The notes under the pieces were generated by a model. That model searched no databases. It was not told the origin of the DNA and saw only the letters and a list, made by a program, of their open reading frames with translations. Of a stretch of 64,000 nt of DNA, positions 26,658 through 35,363 are shown piece after piece. The position numbers were made by a program, and so were the translations under genes. Within the stretch, counting starts at the first letter, position 1. Each line of letters opens with the position of its first letter. The stretch comes from Maribellus maritimus (GTDB taxonomy: Bacteria; Bacteroidota; Bacteroidia; Bacteroidales; Prolixibacteraceae). Location: assembly GCF_022267315.1 (NCBI RefSeq), contig NZ_JAIKLE010000025.1, forward strand, positions 1-64,000, in the 5' to 3' direction.

Positions 26658-29600
26658 TTAAAAATCAGCTCGTATTCCAAAATTTACAGACTTATTTACC
26701 GGGAAAGTATTATAGTCTATACCCTGGTTCATTGAATTAGATCCTCCCAAGGAATTTACTTCTGGATCCCATCTTGAATAGTTTGTTAAAGTGATAAGAT
26801 TTTTCCCACCAATATATACCTGAACATTCTTAATCTTAGAAATGCCCCATTTGGAAAATGGGATATTATATGCCAATTGAATATTCCGGAATCTTAAATA
26901 TGAACCATCCTCAATAAATCTATCGGAAACGCGAATACTATTGTAGCGGCTTGGGATAGGATATTTGGCATTTGGATTCTCAGGTGTCCAATGATTATAT
27001 AGTACTTCTTTGGGCATATTCCCTCCGAAATGAACATCGAGGGTACTGTTAACCCCTGCAAGATTAAATATATCATTCCCCTGAGTCCCTTGTATAAAAA
27101 CTGTAAACTCAAAATTCTTGAACGATAGAGTTGAATTTAAACCATAAATAAAATCAGGATTTGGATCTCCAATAATGGTTTTATCTTCCTCACTAATAAC
27201 GCCATCTCCACTAATGTCAACATAATTACCAATCAACCCATTCTCATTGTAACCATCATCCAAATATCCATAAAAAATGGCAAAGGGTTCTCCTTCTCTG
27301 AGAATATTGAAATAGTCGTTAATTACTGTTACATTAATACTTGAACCCAAAATATCTTCTCCTTTATATAATTTGTCAACTCTGCTTCGATTAAATGAAA
27401 TATTTGCATCTACAACCCATTTTACAGGACCTGATAAAATATTTGCATTTAAAGCTAACTCTATTCCTTTGTTACTAATTTCTCCAATATTGTCAATTGT
27501 TGTCAGAAAACCGCCAGATGGAGGCAGTTGCACCGTATTAAGCAAGTCACGAGTTTTTTTCATGTAATAATCTACCGTGAAATATAAACTGTTATTAAAA
27601 AATCCGACATCAACTCCTAAATTGGTTTGCTCGGTTGTTTCCCATTTTAAATCACCCGGAAGATTAGTTCCAGGTGCAAAAGATGTATAGTACTGACCTC
27701 CCAGTACAGTTTTGCCAGCTGATAAATCATTCAATGTTGCATAAACTCCAATTGCCTGGCTACCAGTGCTTCCCCAACCAGCGCGTAATTTTAAATCTGA
27801 AATAATTTCAGAATCACTTAGAAAACCTTCATTAGATAAACGCCAGGCAACAGAACCTGAAGGGAAATATCCCCACTTGGCCCCCTCAGAATATTTGGAA
27901 GAACCATCAGTCCTGAAGTTGACTGTAGCCAGATATCTGTCATCATAATTATAATTTATACGTCCCAATCCTGAAAGAATGACGGAAAGCGAATAACCTG
28001 AATCCGGGATTCCAGGAACACTGGCTGCACTGAGGTCATAAGACTCCTGAACATCACTTAAAAATCCCGTACCACTGCCACTCAAAGAAGTTGACAAAAA
28101 ATCCTGATACGTAAATCCAACCAGTCCTGAAAAATTATGTTTTCCTACTGTTTTTGAGTAGGATATAGTATTTTCATTTAACAAACTTGTAAACTGACTG
28201 GTACTGACACTTGCGTATGCACTCGCGCCAATATAATTATTGGTACGATAATAATCACCCCTGTAATCGTTGTTCTCTATTCCACCCATTATCCGTATGG
28301 TTAAATCACGTATTGGTTTATATTCAAGACTTGCACTTGCCAATACTTTATTTTCCCGACCTTCTGAATTTTTTTCATACATTTCTAAGGCCGGATTAGA
28401 AATTTCCGGAGCATGATTATAGACTAATTTCGTGTTTCTCCAGGAACCATCTTCATTCCAGGGAGTGACAGTTGGAAATGTATTTAAAGCATTGGAAATA
28501 AGTGAAGTGCCTCTACCTCCGCCACTACTGCTTTGATTCTGTTTGTAAAGTTTTGATAAAGTAATATTACTGCTGATTTTAAACTTGTCACTTATATTAT
28601 GTGCCACATTAGTCCTTACAGAATATCGTTTATAACCGCTATTTACTATAATCCCATCTTCATCAAAAAGAGAACCGGATATTGAAAATTGTGTTTTTTC
28701 ATTACCTCCGTTAACTGAAATACTATGATTCTGTATTAGTGCTTTTTGAAAAACAAAATCCTGCCAGTCAAATCCTTCTCCAGTTGAATTAATTTCCTCC
28801 TGGGTAAAAAGTGGATCCAAACCAGCATTCTCCCAAGCCATGTTATAAAACTCAAGATATTCACGTGCATTCATTAAATCCATTTTTTTTCTGAGAGATT
28901 GTATCCCAAAATTAGATTCTAAACGTACATTAGTCTTACCGACATTCCCACTTTTAGTTGTAATTAAAACTACTCCGTTTGCACCACGAGAACCATAAAT
29001 CGCGGTAGCCGATGCATCTTTCAATATTTCAACGGACTCAATGTCAAGGTTATTTAAAATAGTAGGATTACTGCCTGATGTAGGAAATCCATCTATTACA
29101 TATAAAGGTTCATTACTCCCCTTGATAGAGTTAGTACCTCTAATCCTCACACTAATAGAACCACCAGGCTCACCAGTTCCTTGTAATACTTGTACTCCCG
29201 CTGCTCTCCCCGAAAGAGCCTGTAAAACATTTGTAGTAGGGAAGGCATTAACACTTTCGTTTTGAACTGAAGCAACAGAACCGGTTAAATCACTTTTTTT
29301 CATTGTACCATAGCCAATCGCCACCACCTCTTCAATCCCAATAGCATCTTCTTCCATTATTAAGTCAATCACCGTTTGTCCTCCAACAACTACTTCCTGT
29401 GTCCGCATCCCAACAAAAGAAAACTGCAATATTGCATCACCTGGAATATTTGCTAATGAATATTCGCCATCAGCATTCGTTACCGTTCCTTGGGTAGTTC
29501 CTTTTACTACTACTGTTACTCCCGGGAGTGGTTGGCCTGAAGAATCAGTTACTTTCCCGGAAACCGTTTCCAACTGCTGTGCACCAATAACCGAACTAAT

Positions 29601-29975
29601 ATTTGGAGTACCTTCCTGATGTATAATTATCAAACGATTGTCTACTGTATAAGTGATGTTCGTTCCTTCTAAAACAGAGTCAAGTATTTTTTCGACCTGT
29701 TTATTTTTAAAATCGACATCAACTGTTTTACTCAAATCAACCTGTTTTAGATTGTAGATAAAAGAAAACTCAGATTGGTCTTCAATCAATTCAAACACCC
29801 GTTCAAGCGACAAATTTTTACCATTTAAGTTTAATTTTGTTGTTTGAGAATAGCTGGAAGCCGAGACCTGAAGCAAGGCAGCAAATAAAAACAGACAAAT
29901 TAATCTCATAATCCGATAAATTTTGGGGAGGTCGTCAAACAGAAAACTCTTCCCCTGAGTTCGTTTTTTTTTCAT
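26658..29975 (-). CDS. SusC/RagA TonB-dependent transporter with STN domain (module 3)
   Basis: The protein has 1105 residues from ATG 29975. After a basic extension and signal segment (ICLFLFAALLQVSASSYSQ), the STN domain covers about 50-120, the carboxypeptidase-like domain about 138-220, the plug from about 230 (EEVVAIGYGTMKK), and the barrel ends NKSVNFGIRADF. Residues about 140-250 are nearly identical to the same region of the SusC at 3,866 (KGTTQGTVTNADGE, LQFSFVGMRTQE), although the barrels differ. The barrel itself is closest to the module 2 SusC. It imports the module 3 substrate. Confidence 0.97.
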   Translation of the reverse strand: MKKKRTQGKSFLFDDLPKIYRIMRLICLFLFAALLQVSASSYSQTTKLNLNGKNLSLERVFELIEDQSEFSFIYNLKQVDLSKTVDVDFKNKQVEKILDSVLEGTNITYTVDNRLIIIHQEGTPNISSVIGAQQLETVSGKVTDSSGQPLPGVTVVVKGTTQGTVTNADGEYSLANIPGDAILQFSFVGMRTQEVVVGGQTVIDLIMEEDAIGIEEVVAIGYGTMKKSDLTGSVASVQNESVNAFPTTNVLQALSGRAAGVQVLQGTGEPGGSISVRIRGTNSIKGSNEPLYVIDGFPTSGSNPTILNNLDIESVEILKDASATAIYGSRGANGVVLITTKSGNVGKTNVRLESNFGIQSLRKKMDLMNAREYLEFYNMAWENAGLDPLFTQEEINSTGEGFDWQDFVFQKALIQNHSISVNGGNEKTQFSISGSLFDEDGIIVNSGYKRYSVRTNVAHNISDKFKISSNITLSKLYKQNQSSSGGGRGTSLISNALNTFPTVTPWNEDGSWRNTKLVYNHAPEISNPALEMYEKNSEGRENKVLASASLEYKPIRDLTIRIMGGIENNDYRGDYYRTNNYIGASAYASVSTSQFTSLLNENTISYSKTVGKHNFSGLVGFTYQDFLSTSLSGSGTGFLSDVQESYDLSAASVPGIPDSGYSLSVILSGLGRINYNYDDRYLATVNFRTDGSSKYSEGAKWGYFPSGSVAWRLSNEGFLSDSEIISDLKLRAGWGSTGSQAIGVYATLNDLSAGKTVLGGQYYTSFAPGTNLPGDLKWETTEQTNLGVDVGFFNNSLYFTVDYYMKKTRDLLNTVQLPPSGGFLTTIDNIGEISNKGIELALNANILSGPVKWVVDANISFNRSRVDKLYKGEDILGSSINVTVINDYFNILREGEPFAIFYGYLDDGYNENGLIGNYVDISGDGVISEEDKTIIGDPNPDFIYGLNSTLSFKNFEFTVFIQGTQGNDIFNLAGVNSTLDVHFGGNMPKEVLYNHWTPENPNAKYPIPSRYNSIRVSDRFIEDGSYLRFRNIQLAYNIPFSKWGISKIKNVQVYIGGKNLITLTNYSRWDPEVNSLGGSNSMNQGIDYNTFPVNKSVNFGIRADF

Positions 29976-29988
29976 AAATTTGAAATGT

Positions 29989-30059
29989 TAATTCAATGAT
30001 TAAATGTTATTGATTATTGAAAGGTGGTTTGTCCTGGCCGACTCTCCACCTTCTTTTTT
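29989..30059 (+). ncRNA. Predicted antisense RNA opposite the susC leader (module 3)
   Basis: The plus strand has a -7-like TAAATTTG at 29975-29982 over the susC start codon, and a terminator-like stem AAGGTGG (30021-30027) / CCACCTT (30046-30052) followed by CTTTTTT. The 18-base loop contains a smaller GTC/GAC pairing. This is the same layout as 7179-7277 and 15953-16042. Weakest of the three because of the larger loop; no -33 box at the expected place. Ends are estimates. Confidence 0.38.
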
Positions 30060-31065
30060 ATTTCGCTTTATATCTGATTTCGAATTTTCTGAATCCTGTT
30101 TTTTCGTAATCAATAGGGGTAGTTAACTTTAAAGCATCCAACACCTGCCAAATGGATTCCTGGTTTCTGAAATTTCCACTGTACAACATCTCTTTCAACT
30201 GAGGCGCTGTGTAAGTAAGACGAACATCATACCAACGTTCCAAACGTTTTATTAATTCAGGAAAAGCAATTTCTTTAAATCGAAACTCTCCTTCTTTCCA
30301 CGATGACTCTATATCTACATCGCTTTCCGATACGCTGTACTTTCTTTCTTCTTTATTTAAGTATAGCTGCTGACCGGGAACAATCCCAACGGCAGGCTCC
30401 CCTTGTTCCAACTGGATTCTAACTTTACCTTCCAGAAGCGATACTTTTGAAAAACTATCGTCTGCGTACGAGCAAATATTAAACTGAGTACCTGTAACCT
30501 CCACATTTAAATCGGAAGTTTTCACGATAAAAGGGTGTTCTTTGTCTGACTTCACCATAAAAAAAGCTTCGCCACTCAAACTCACTTCCCGATTTTTGTT
30601 GGTAAATACTCCCTGATATTTTAATTCCGAGCCGGAATTTAGTATCACATTTGTTCCATCGGGCAAGTTTACCTGAGAACGAGAGCCCATTGGAACTTTA
30701 AATGAAACCAATTCTGTTTTACTTCCTGTCACTTCCTCTCCCCGGGTAAACATATTAAACAGAAACGCACTAAAAAAAACGACAGCTATAACGGCCGCAA
30801 CACCGGCAATCGTTTTCCATAAGTAAAGAGTCTTTCCGAAAGAACTATTTTGGGAAGCCTGTCTTTTATAAAAATGAAGCAAAGCATCTTTTGAATTGTC
30901 CTTTTCTTTTACAGATGCATCCCAGGTGTCTTTAGTCTGATAAAACAATTTTCTATTTTCCTCTGATGACTCCAACCATATTTTAAATGTTTCCCGGTCT
31001 GAGGAAGTGCTTTCTCCATTCAAGTGACGGGCAATTAATTGTTCGATATTTGTTTTTTGGTTCAT
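30058..31065 (-). CDS. FecR-family anti-sigma factor (module 3)
   Basis: The protein has 335 residues. Cytoplasmic N-terminal part (IEQLIARHLNGESTSSDRETFKIWLESSEENRKLF), membrane segment about 86-107 (TIAGVAAVIAVVFFSAFLFNMF), FecR domain about 120-215 (LPDGTNVILNSGSELKYQGVF), and C-terminal DUF4974-type domain about 255-325 (KEIAFPELIKRLERWYDVRLTY). It controls the sigma factor encoded upstream and should touch the SusC STN domain in the periplasm. Its 3' end overlaps the terminator of the predicted antisense RNA by two bases. Confidence 0.95.
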   Translation of the reverse strand: MNQKTNIEQLIARHLNGESTSSDRETFKIWLESSEENRKLFYQTKDTWDASVKEKDNSKDALLHFYKRQASQNSSFGKTLYLWKTIAGVAAVIAVVFFSAFLFNMFTRGEEVTGSKTELVSFKVPMGSRSQVNLPDGTNVILNSGSELKYQGVFTNKNREVSLSGEAFFMVKSDKEHPFIVKTSDLNVEVTGTQFNICSYADDSFSKVSLLEGKVRIQLEQGEPAVGIVPGQQLYLNKEERKYSVSESDVDIESSWKEGEFRFKEIAFPELIKRLERWYDVRLTYTAPQLKEMLYSGNFRNQESIWQVLDALKLTTPIDYEKTGFRKFEIRYKAK

Positions 31066-31224
31066 TTTCTATTCGCTTCTATATGCTAATACACCTTTGG
31101 CGTAAAAACTACGTCAACGAATTAGGAAAAAATTATTTTTTGTTAAATAAACATTCCCAATTAGCAGATTATGTGACCATAAAGCAAATATAAAAGAAGG
31201 AAACTCTAACAGAAATTTAACGAT

Positions 31225-31755
31225 TCAATCGGATTCAAATATCATGTTTACCAAAATAAAAATTTGTCTCTGTGTGAGCATCTTTTTTAAGGCAGACAAA
31301 GCCCGAAACAACCGGGTCTCAACCGTCCGTAAAGGAATATTTAATTTTTCAGCTATTTCTTTATTTTTTAGACCTTCAAACCTGCTTAGTTCTATAACTT
31401 CCTTATAATCTTCTTTTAACAAAGAAATTGCCTCATAAATATTATTCAGATCTTCTTTCTCAATCAATGACTTCTCTCCGCTTTCGTAGAAATTCAGTTC
31501 ATTAAATACCTCATATTCTTTGTACTTGTTTACAACAGCCCGATGCCGATGGTAATTCAGACAACTGTTCCGAACCGAATTAAATAAGTATGACTTTAAA
31601 TGTACATCCTCTAGTTTGTACTTTCTATTTTCCCAAACAACCATAAATATTTCCTGCAAGATATCACAAACATCGTTCTCGTTATTAATGAATTTCTTTC
31701 CGTACAAAAATAAAGAATGGTAATATTTTTGAAATATTTGGTCAAAATCAGTCAT
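31225..31755 (-). CDS. FecI-like ECF RNA polymerase sigma factor (module 3)
   Basis: ATG 31755 is chosen; a TTG immediately upstream is in frame but unnecessary. The protein has 176 residues. Region 2 is at about 5-75 (FDQIFQKYYHSLFLYGKKFINNENDVCDILQEIFMVVWENR) and region 4 at about 110-165 (LLKEDYKEVIELSRFEGLKNKEIAEKLNIPLRTVETRLFRAL). It should activate the susC/susD/oxidoreductase genes of module 3. It is slightly shorter than the other two sigma factors and the most divergent in sequence. Confidence 0.95.
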   Translation of the reverse strand: MTDFDQIFQKYYHSLFLYGKKFINNENDVCDILQEIFMVVWENRKYKLEDVHLKSYLFNSVRNSCLNYHRHRAVVNKYKEYEVFNELNFYESGEKSLIEKEDLNNIYEAISLLKEDYKEVIELSRFEGLKNKEIAEKLNIPLRTVETRLFRALSALKKMLTQRQIFILVNMIFESD

Positions 31756-32047
31756 CAATATCTCCGTTTAAACCAGGAATTATTTTCCCTTATCTCCCCG
31801 ACAAATTGTATTAAATAATTTTATCGACCAACTCCTTAAAAATACAAAGATTTATCAAACTAATTATTTAAATTTTATCTGTGCCGAGTACAAAGGGTTT
31901 TAAATAATTATCAAAATGCAACAAAGATATACTTTACAGAGCTTAATTGTAAAAATAATAGACCAATAGTTTTTTATTACATTAATCTCAGAAAAAACTA
32001 TCATAAGAAAAGAGCCTTCACAATTTCTGGTGTTCCCAATGTAATTT
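31756..32047. other. AT-rich gene-free stretch upstream of the module 3 sigma gene
   Basis: No coding region is supported. The stretch should contain the promoter of the sigma gene, but no reliable TTTG/TAnnTTTG pair was identified on the minus strand. Its right end runs into CCTGT array copy C. Confidence 0.4.
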
Positions 32048-32102
32048 CCTGTTACACTGTAACTCAAAAAAAAAAAAACAGGGACACAAAAAAGCATACA
32101 GG
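32048..32102. repeat. CCTGT/ACAGG box array, copy C (short)
   Basis: One CCTGTT at 32048 is followed by a related CACTGT at 32055, then an A13 run and ACAGG boxes at 32078 and 32098, 20 bp apart. It lies 28 bases past the stop of the fucosidase at 32131 and reads CCTGT in the sense of that gene's transcript. It has the same orientation rule and spacing as copies A and B but fewer units. Confidence 0.6.
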
Positions 32103-32130
32103 GGTTAAGCTATAAATTTCTATTTTTTAC

Positions 32131-33183
32131 TCATCGTTTCAACATTTTACCAACTTTCAGTAAAATATCAACAGAAGCGTCCGGAATTTCGCCATTACCA
32201 TCAGGTCCCACATTAAGTAAAAAATTTCCACCTTTTTTATTAATATCCTTCAGTTTTTCATAAACCTCTTCAGGCCTTTTCCAATCGGTATCTTTGATCT
32301 TAAACCCCCATGAATCGTTCATCGTATAGCAGGCTTCCCAATAATAATCCAGCGTTCCATCCGGGTGAAACTGCTCTGGTGTGCCGAAGTCTTTTTTGAA
32401 GATTTCGCGTTTTGAAACCCGGTTATTGATAATTATTTCTGGTTTCAACTCCCTGATATACTGGTATAAATCATTTCCATCCTCAGTCGTCCAATAACTC
32501 GCCCAATCACCATCAAACCACAGGATGTCGGTATCGTACTTTTCAATAAGTTCCTTTATCTGGTTTTTCATATATTGTACGTATTCCTCCTTTTTCCCAT
32601 TATTAAAACGTGGATTTTGCCAACGTTTGCGGGTAACTTCTTTAGCGTCTGAATCCGGAATGTCGTGCGATGGATGATTCCAGTCGATGATACTGTAATA
32701 CGTACCAAAACGGATTTTATGCTTTTTACAGGATTCTGACAATTCTTTAATAAAATCACGGCCCTTCATTGGGGAACCGGCAATATCGTATTCAGTATAA
32801 TCAGAATCCCATAAACAGAATCCTTCATGATGTTTGGTAGTTATTACGATATATTCCATTCCAGCTTTCTTTGCCAGTTTTACAATTTTATTGGCATTAA
32901 ATTTTTCGGGAGCCCACGTATCGATCAGTTTGATATAGTCTGATTTTGGGATCTGCTGATTAGCCTGGATCCATTCCGCATAACGACCTGATTCATTTCC
33001 TTTGTAAATTCCCCCCAACTGACTATATAATCCAAAATGAATAAACATTCCATACTTAGAATCAGTAAACCATTCCATTCGTCTTTGGTATTCTTCTTTT
33101 GATTCGTTTAAATAGTTCTTGGTCTGTGCGTTTAAACTCACACTCATTACTATAAGAATTGCAATTACACCTAATAGCTTCAT
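32131..33183 (-). CDS. Alpha-L-fucosidase, GH29, catalytic domain only
   Basis: The start is ATG 33183 because AGAGGA lies 3-8 bases upstream; the longer TTG version lacks this. The protein has 350 residues with a signal peptide to about residue 20 (SLNAQ). The GH29 barrel shows KYGMFIHFGLYS, TKHHEGFCLWDS, and ILWFDGDW with the expected nucleophile Asp224; it ends with NFLLNVGPDGNGEIP. The usual C-terminal beta-sandwich of GH29 enzymes is missing, so it is shorter than most relatives. Exo-hydrolysis of terminal alpha-L-fucose in the periplasm is the likely role. A decayed GH97 gene lies immediately upstream on the same strand. Confidence 0.95.
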   Translation of the reverse strand: MKLLGVIAILIVMSVSLNAQTKNYLNESKEEYQRRMEWFTDSKYGMFIHFGLYSQLGGIYKGNESGRYAEWIQANQQIPKSDYIKLIDTWAPEKFNANKIVKLAKKAGMEYIVITTKHHEGFCLWDSDYTEYDIAGSPMKGRDFIKELSESCKKHKIRFGTYYSIIDWNHPSHDIPDSDAKEVTRKRWQNPRFNNGKKEEYVQYMKNQIKELIEKYDTDILWFDGDWASYWTTEDGNDLYQYIRELKPEIIINNRVSKREIFKKDFGTPEQFHPDGTLDYYWEACYTMNDSWGFKIKDTDWKRPEEVYEKLKDINKKGGNFLLNVGPDGNGEIPDASVDILLKVGKMLKR

Positions 33184-33346
33184 AATCCTCTTTTTATTTA
33201 TCAAACATTAATTTTCACAATAATACGTTTACTTTCTCATCTTTGGTTTAATCCACATACAATATTCGCCAATCAGAGCCAGTTTTTCTTCTATTATCTC
33301 TTCCTTTCTTATTGTTGTGTGGCAATTAATAGCATCGGAGTAGCAG

Positions 33347-33838
33347 CTACCATAAATTCTGTAAATAAAAACGGTTCATCATAAAAACCGACCAACAATT
33401 TACTTTCAGCCCCATGTGCATGGCCTTTTTTGCAAAAGGAACATTGACGCTCATAAAACCATATTTAATTCCTTTCCCACCCACTGAATAAAGGTATGGG
33501 AATAACTCTTTGTCGCCATAACCTCCCTCATGCCTGTCACAATATAAAATAATATCTACATTCTTTGTCTTTGCCTCGTTAATGACTTTGGACAAATCAA
33601 ATTTCTCATTTATTTCAAAAATGCCTTTTACAATCTTTGTGTACCAATCAGCATCAATTAAAAACACACTACTCCTCTTACAGCACAAAGTCAACAAACA
33701 TTTATAACTTCCAGAGTTTATTCGCTACACCAAATCGCCCGGAGTGTAATATCCATGAGCACACCATTCCCAAAGTATTTTTTCAGGGTTAATCCTGTCT
33801 GCACTTTCAAGTTTACACGGGCTCGCTAAAAAGGTAAG
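33347..33838 (-). pseudogene. Decayed GH97 (SusB-like) glycosidase fragment
   Basis: The minus-strand frame from 33838 reads LTFLASPCKLESADRINPEKILWEWCAHGYYTPGDLV, then a TAG at about 33726, then continues in frame through FLIDADWYT, FDLSKVINEAKTKNVDIILY, DRHEGGYGDKELFPY and GKGIKYGFMSVNVPFAKKA. These are the GH97 barrel blocks around the strand ending in YVLID..WY and the YGD.ELFPY region. Near 33410-33422 the frame shifts; the next frame gives AESKLLVGFYDEPFLFT, matching the GH97 AE..LL..FHD.PVP.TG segment. Both ends are missing. With a nonsense codon, a frameshift and truncation it is dead. It marks a lost alpha-glucosidase/galactosidase next to the fucosidase. Confidence 0.87.
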
Positions 33839-33956
33839 TCATAGAAAATAACGCAAAAAAAGCCTTTTAACCATATCTATAAAAACTCTTGTGAAAACAA
33901 CAATTTACAAACACTTTTAACTAACTTTATCTGACATTCAGTAAACAAAAGTCAAA

Positions 33957-34691
33957 ATGAAATTTTACCGGATAATATTTATAACTGCTATTTTTTATCT
34001 TGGTTGTCAAAACCCAAAACCAAAGGTGGAAGAAACCGTTAATTTGACACCCGCAGAAGAGGGGATTACAATCGTAACAAGATTATATGAAAATTCGGCT
34101 ACCGCAGTTGAGTATGAAATTCCTGTGGTAAAAGGAACAAGCATTAAACACGGGATTCAAAAAAGATACTATCAACATGGCAGTTTATATTCAGAAATCC
34201 CTTACGTTGCAGGAGAACGGGAAGGAACAGCATACACCTACTACCCTGTAAACGGAAACGCAAAGCCCATTATCTGGAAAGAGCAGTCTTACAAAAAAAA
34301 TAAACTGGACGGAGTTTGCAGAAGATATCACCGCGACGGAACACTTCAGGCCGAATACGAATACAAGGACGGTCTTCCGGCAGTTGGATTAAAAGAATAT
34401 TATCAATCAGGAAACCAGATAAAACACCCTGATTTACTGCTTAAGAAAGTCAAAACTCTGGAAAATTACTATATCACAGCCCGTTTATCAGATGGTTCAA
34501 AAAATGTAGATTTTTTTATTGGTGATTTAGCTGAAGGAAAATATTTACCGGAAAACTTAAAAGGATTACAGGTAGTAAAAGGTGTGGGCGAAATTCTTAT
34601 TCCGTTAACTACCCAAAACATTACAATTACTGCAGTGAAATTCACCGATTATAAAAACCGCTATATCGTTTCGGAATCAATTACTTTTTGA
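33957..34691 (+). CDS. Lipoprotein with MORN/YwqK-type repeats
   Basis: The protein has 244 residues. A lipoprotein signal ends IFYLGC (Cys17). Residues about 65-155 contain repeated G-x-x-x-x-Y-Y/H-x-x-G-x-L units (HGIQKRYYQHGSLYSEI, DGVCRRYHRDGTLQAEYEYKDG, VGLKEYYQSGNQI), the YwqK/MORN-variant repeat that folds as stacked beta-hairpins. The last ~90 residues are a beta-rich domain without a match I recognise. It should be anchored to the outer or inner membrane facing the periplasm. Relatives lie next to many kinds of genes and no specific function is assigned. Single-gene unit in opposite orientation to its neighbours. Confidence 0.85.
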   Translation: MKFYRIIFITAIFYLGCQNPKPKVEETVNLTPAEEGITIVTRLYENSATAVEYEIPVVKGTSIKHGIQKRYYQHGSLYSEIPYVAGEREGTAYTYYPVNGNAKPIIWKEQSYKKNKLDGVCRRYHRDGTLQAEYEYKDGLPAVGLKEYYQSGNQIKHPDLLLKKVKTLENYYITARLSDGSKNVDFFIGDLAEGKYLPENLKGLQVVKGVGEILIPLTTQNITITAVKFTDYKNRYIVSESITF

Positions 34692-34716
34692 CAAAATTCA
34701 AATGTATAAAAACACA

Positions 34717-34750
34717 AATGGGAACTACTCTGTAACGAATAGCTCCCATT
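34717..34750 (+). terminator. Hairpin after the MORN lipoprotein gene
   Basis: AATGGGAACTA (34717-34727) pairs with TAGCTCCCATT (34740-34750) with one mismatch and a 12-base loop, 26 bases past the stop. No T-run follows, so it is a likely but imperfect terminator or 3'-end protecting hairpin. Confidence 0.5.
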
Positions 34751-35300
34751 CACTTGAGGTAACCGAAGTTTCCTCTCGTGCCAGGTTACGGTTATTTTGA
34801 CCGGCTTTCTTCAATTCTTTCGAATTTGATTTCTGCCCTTTAGCTTCCAGCTTAGCTTTCTACGGCGTAAACTTTTCAGCATTCCGTTCGGCATTCCGGA
34901 TTGCCTTCCTGGACGAAGTGTCATTCAGTGTTTATTCTTCTTCCTTTCGGTTGTTGAATTTCTTCCAGTTTTCCGGGTTTTAGCCCTTAAACTGTGCAGT
35001 TTGATATTTCCGACCGAAATCGTTTTTATCTCCTGCCTGATGACTCAATATTAAAAGAACGTCTGGTGTTCTTCCGATAATTGACTGAACGTTGATTTCC
35101 AGACTGTCAAGTTCAAACTTCGGCTCTTTCTGTGTGCCATCCCGAAGGTTGGGTTGAAAGGTTCCGGTTTCAACTAAGAAACTTTTCCCGTTTCCACACG
35201 TTCGGAGCAGTCTTTTATCGCTCACCTGATGAATCAAAATTAAATAAATATTAAATTTCATACAATAGACCACCCACTGTTTATATCCACCATATTTCAA
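34732..35300 (-). pseudogene. Degenerate reading frame of unknown origin
   Basis: One minus-strand frame can be followed from 35300 to about 34732 through three internal stops. The first part (to the stop at 34980) reads, among others, IGRTPDVLLILSHQAGDKNDFGRKYQ; past the stop it continues NPENWKKFNNRKEEE, stop, DTSSRKAIRNAERNAEKF, stop, then a Lys/Glu/Asn-rich tail. The tail looks like a real coiled-coil or basic protein end, which is why I read it as decay rather than noise. I do not recognise the family. The rest of the 672-base gap between the genes at 34691 and 35364 shows nothing further. Confidence 0.35.
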
Positions 35301-35363
35301 CCGGAGATATTAACAATTGTTGATAACCACAAAACATTAATCGAATAAAAACCGGACATTCTT

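Noticed and set aside
31900-32097. 65-codon minus-strand ORF over the CCTGT array and poly-A run
   Set aside because: It is made by the A-rich tract and array; low complexity, no homology pattern.
33347-33697. Intact 116-residue gene
   Set aside because: It is the internal part of a GH97 remnant; its apparent start is an internal TTG and GH97 sequence continues upstream past a stop codon.
34980-35300. Stand-alone 106-residue gene
   Set aside because: The same frame continues past its stop as coding-like sequence through further stops, so it is reported as part of a degenerate frame.
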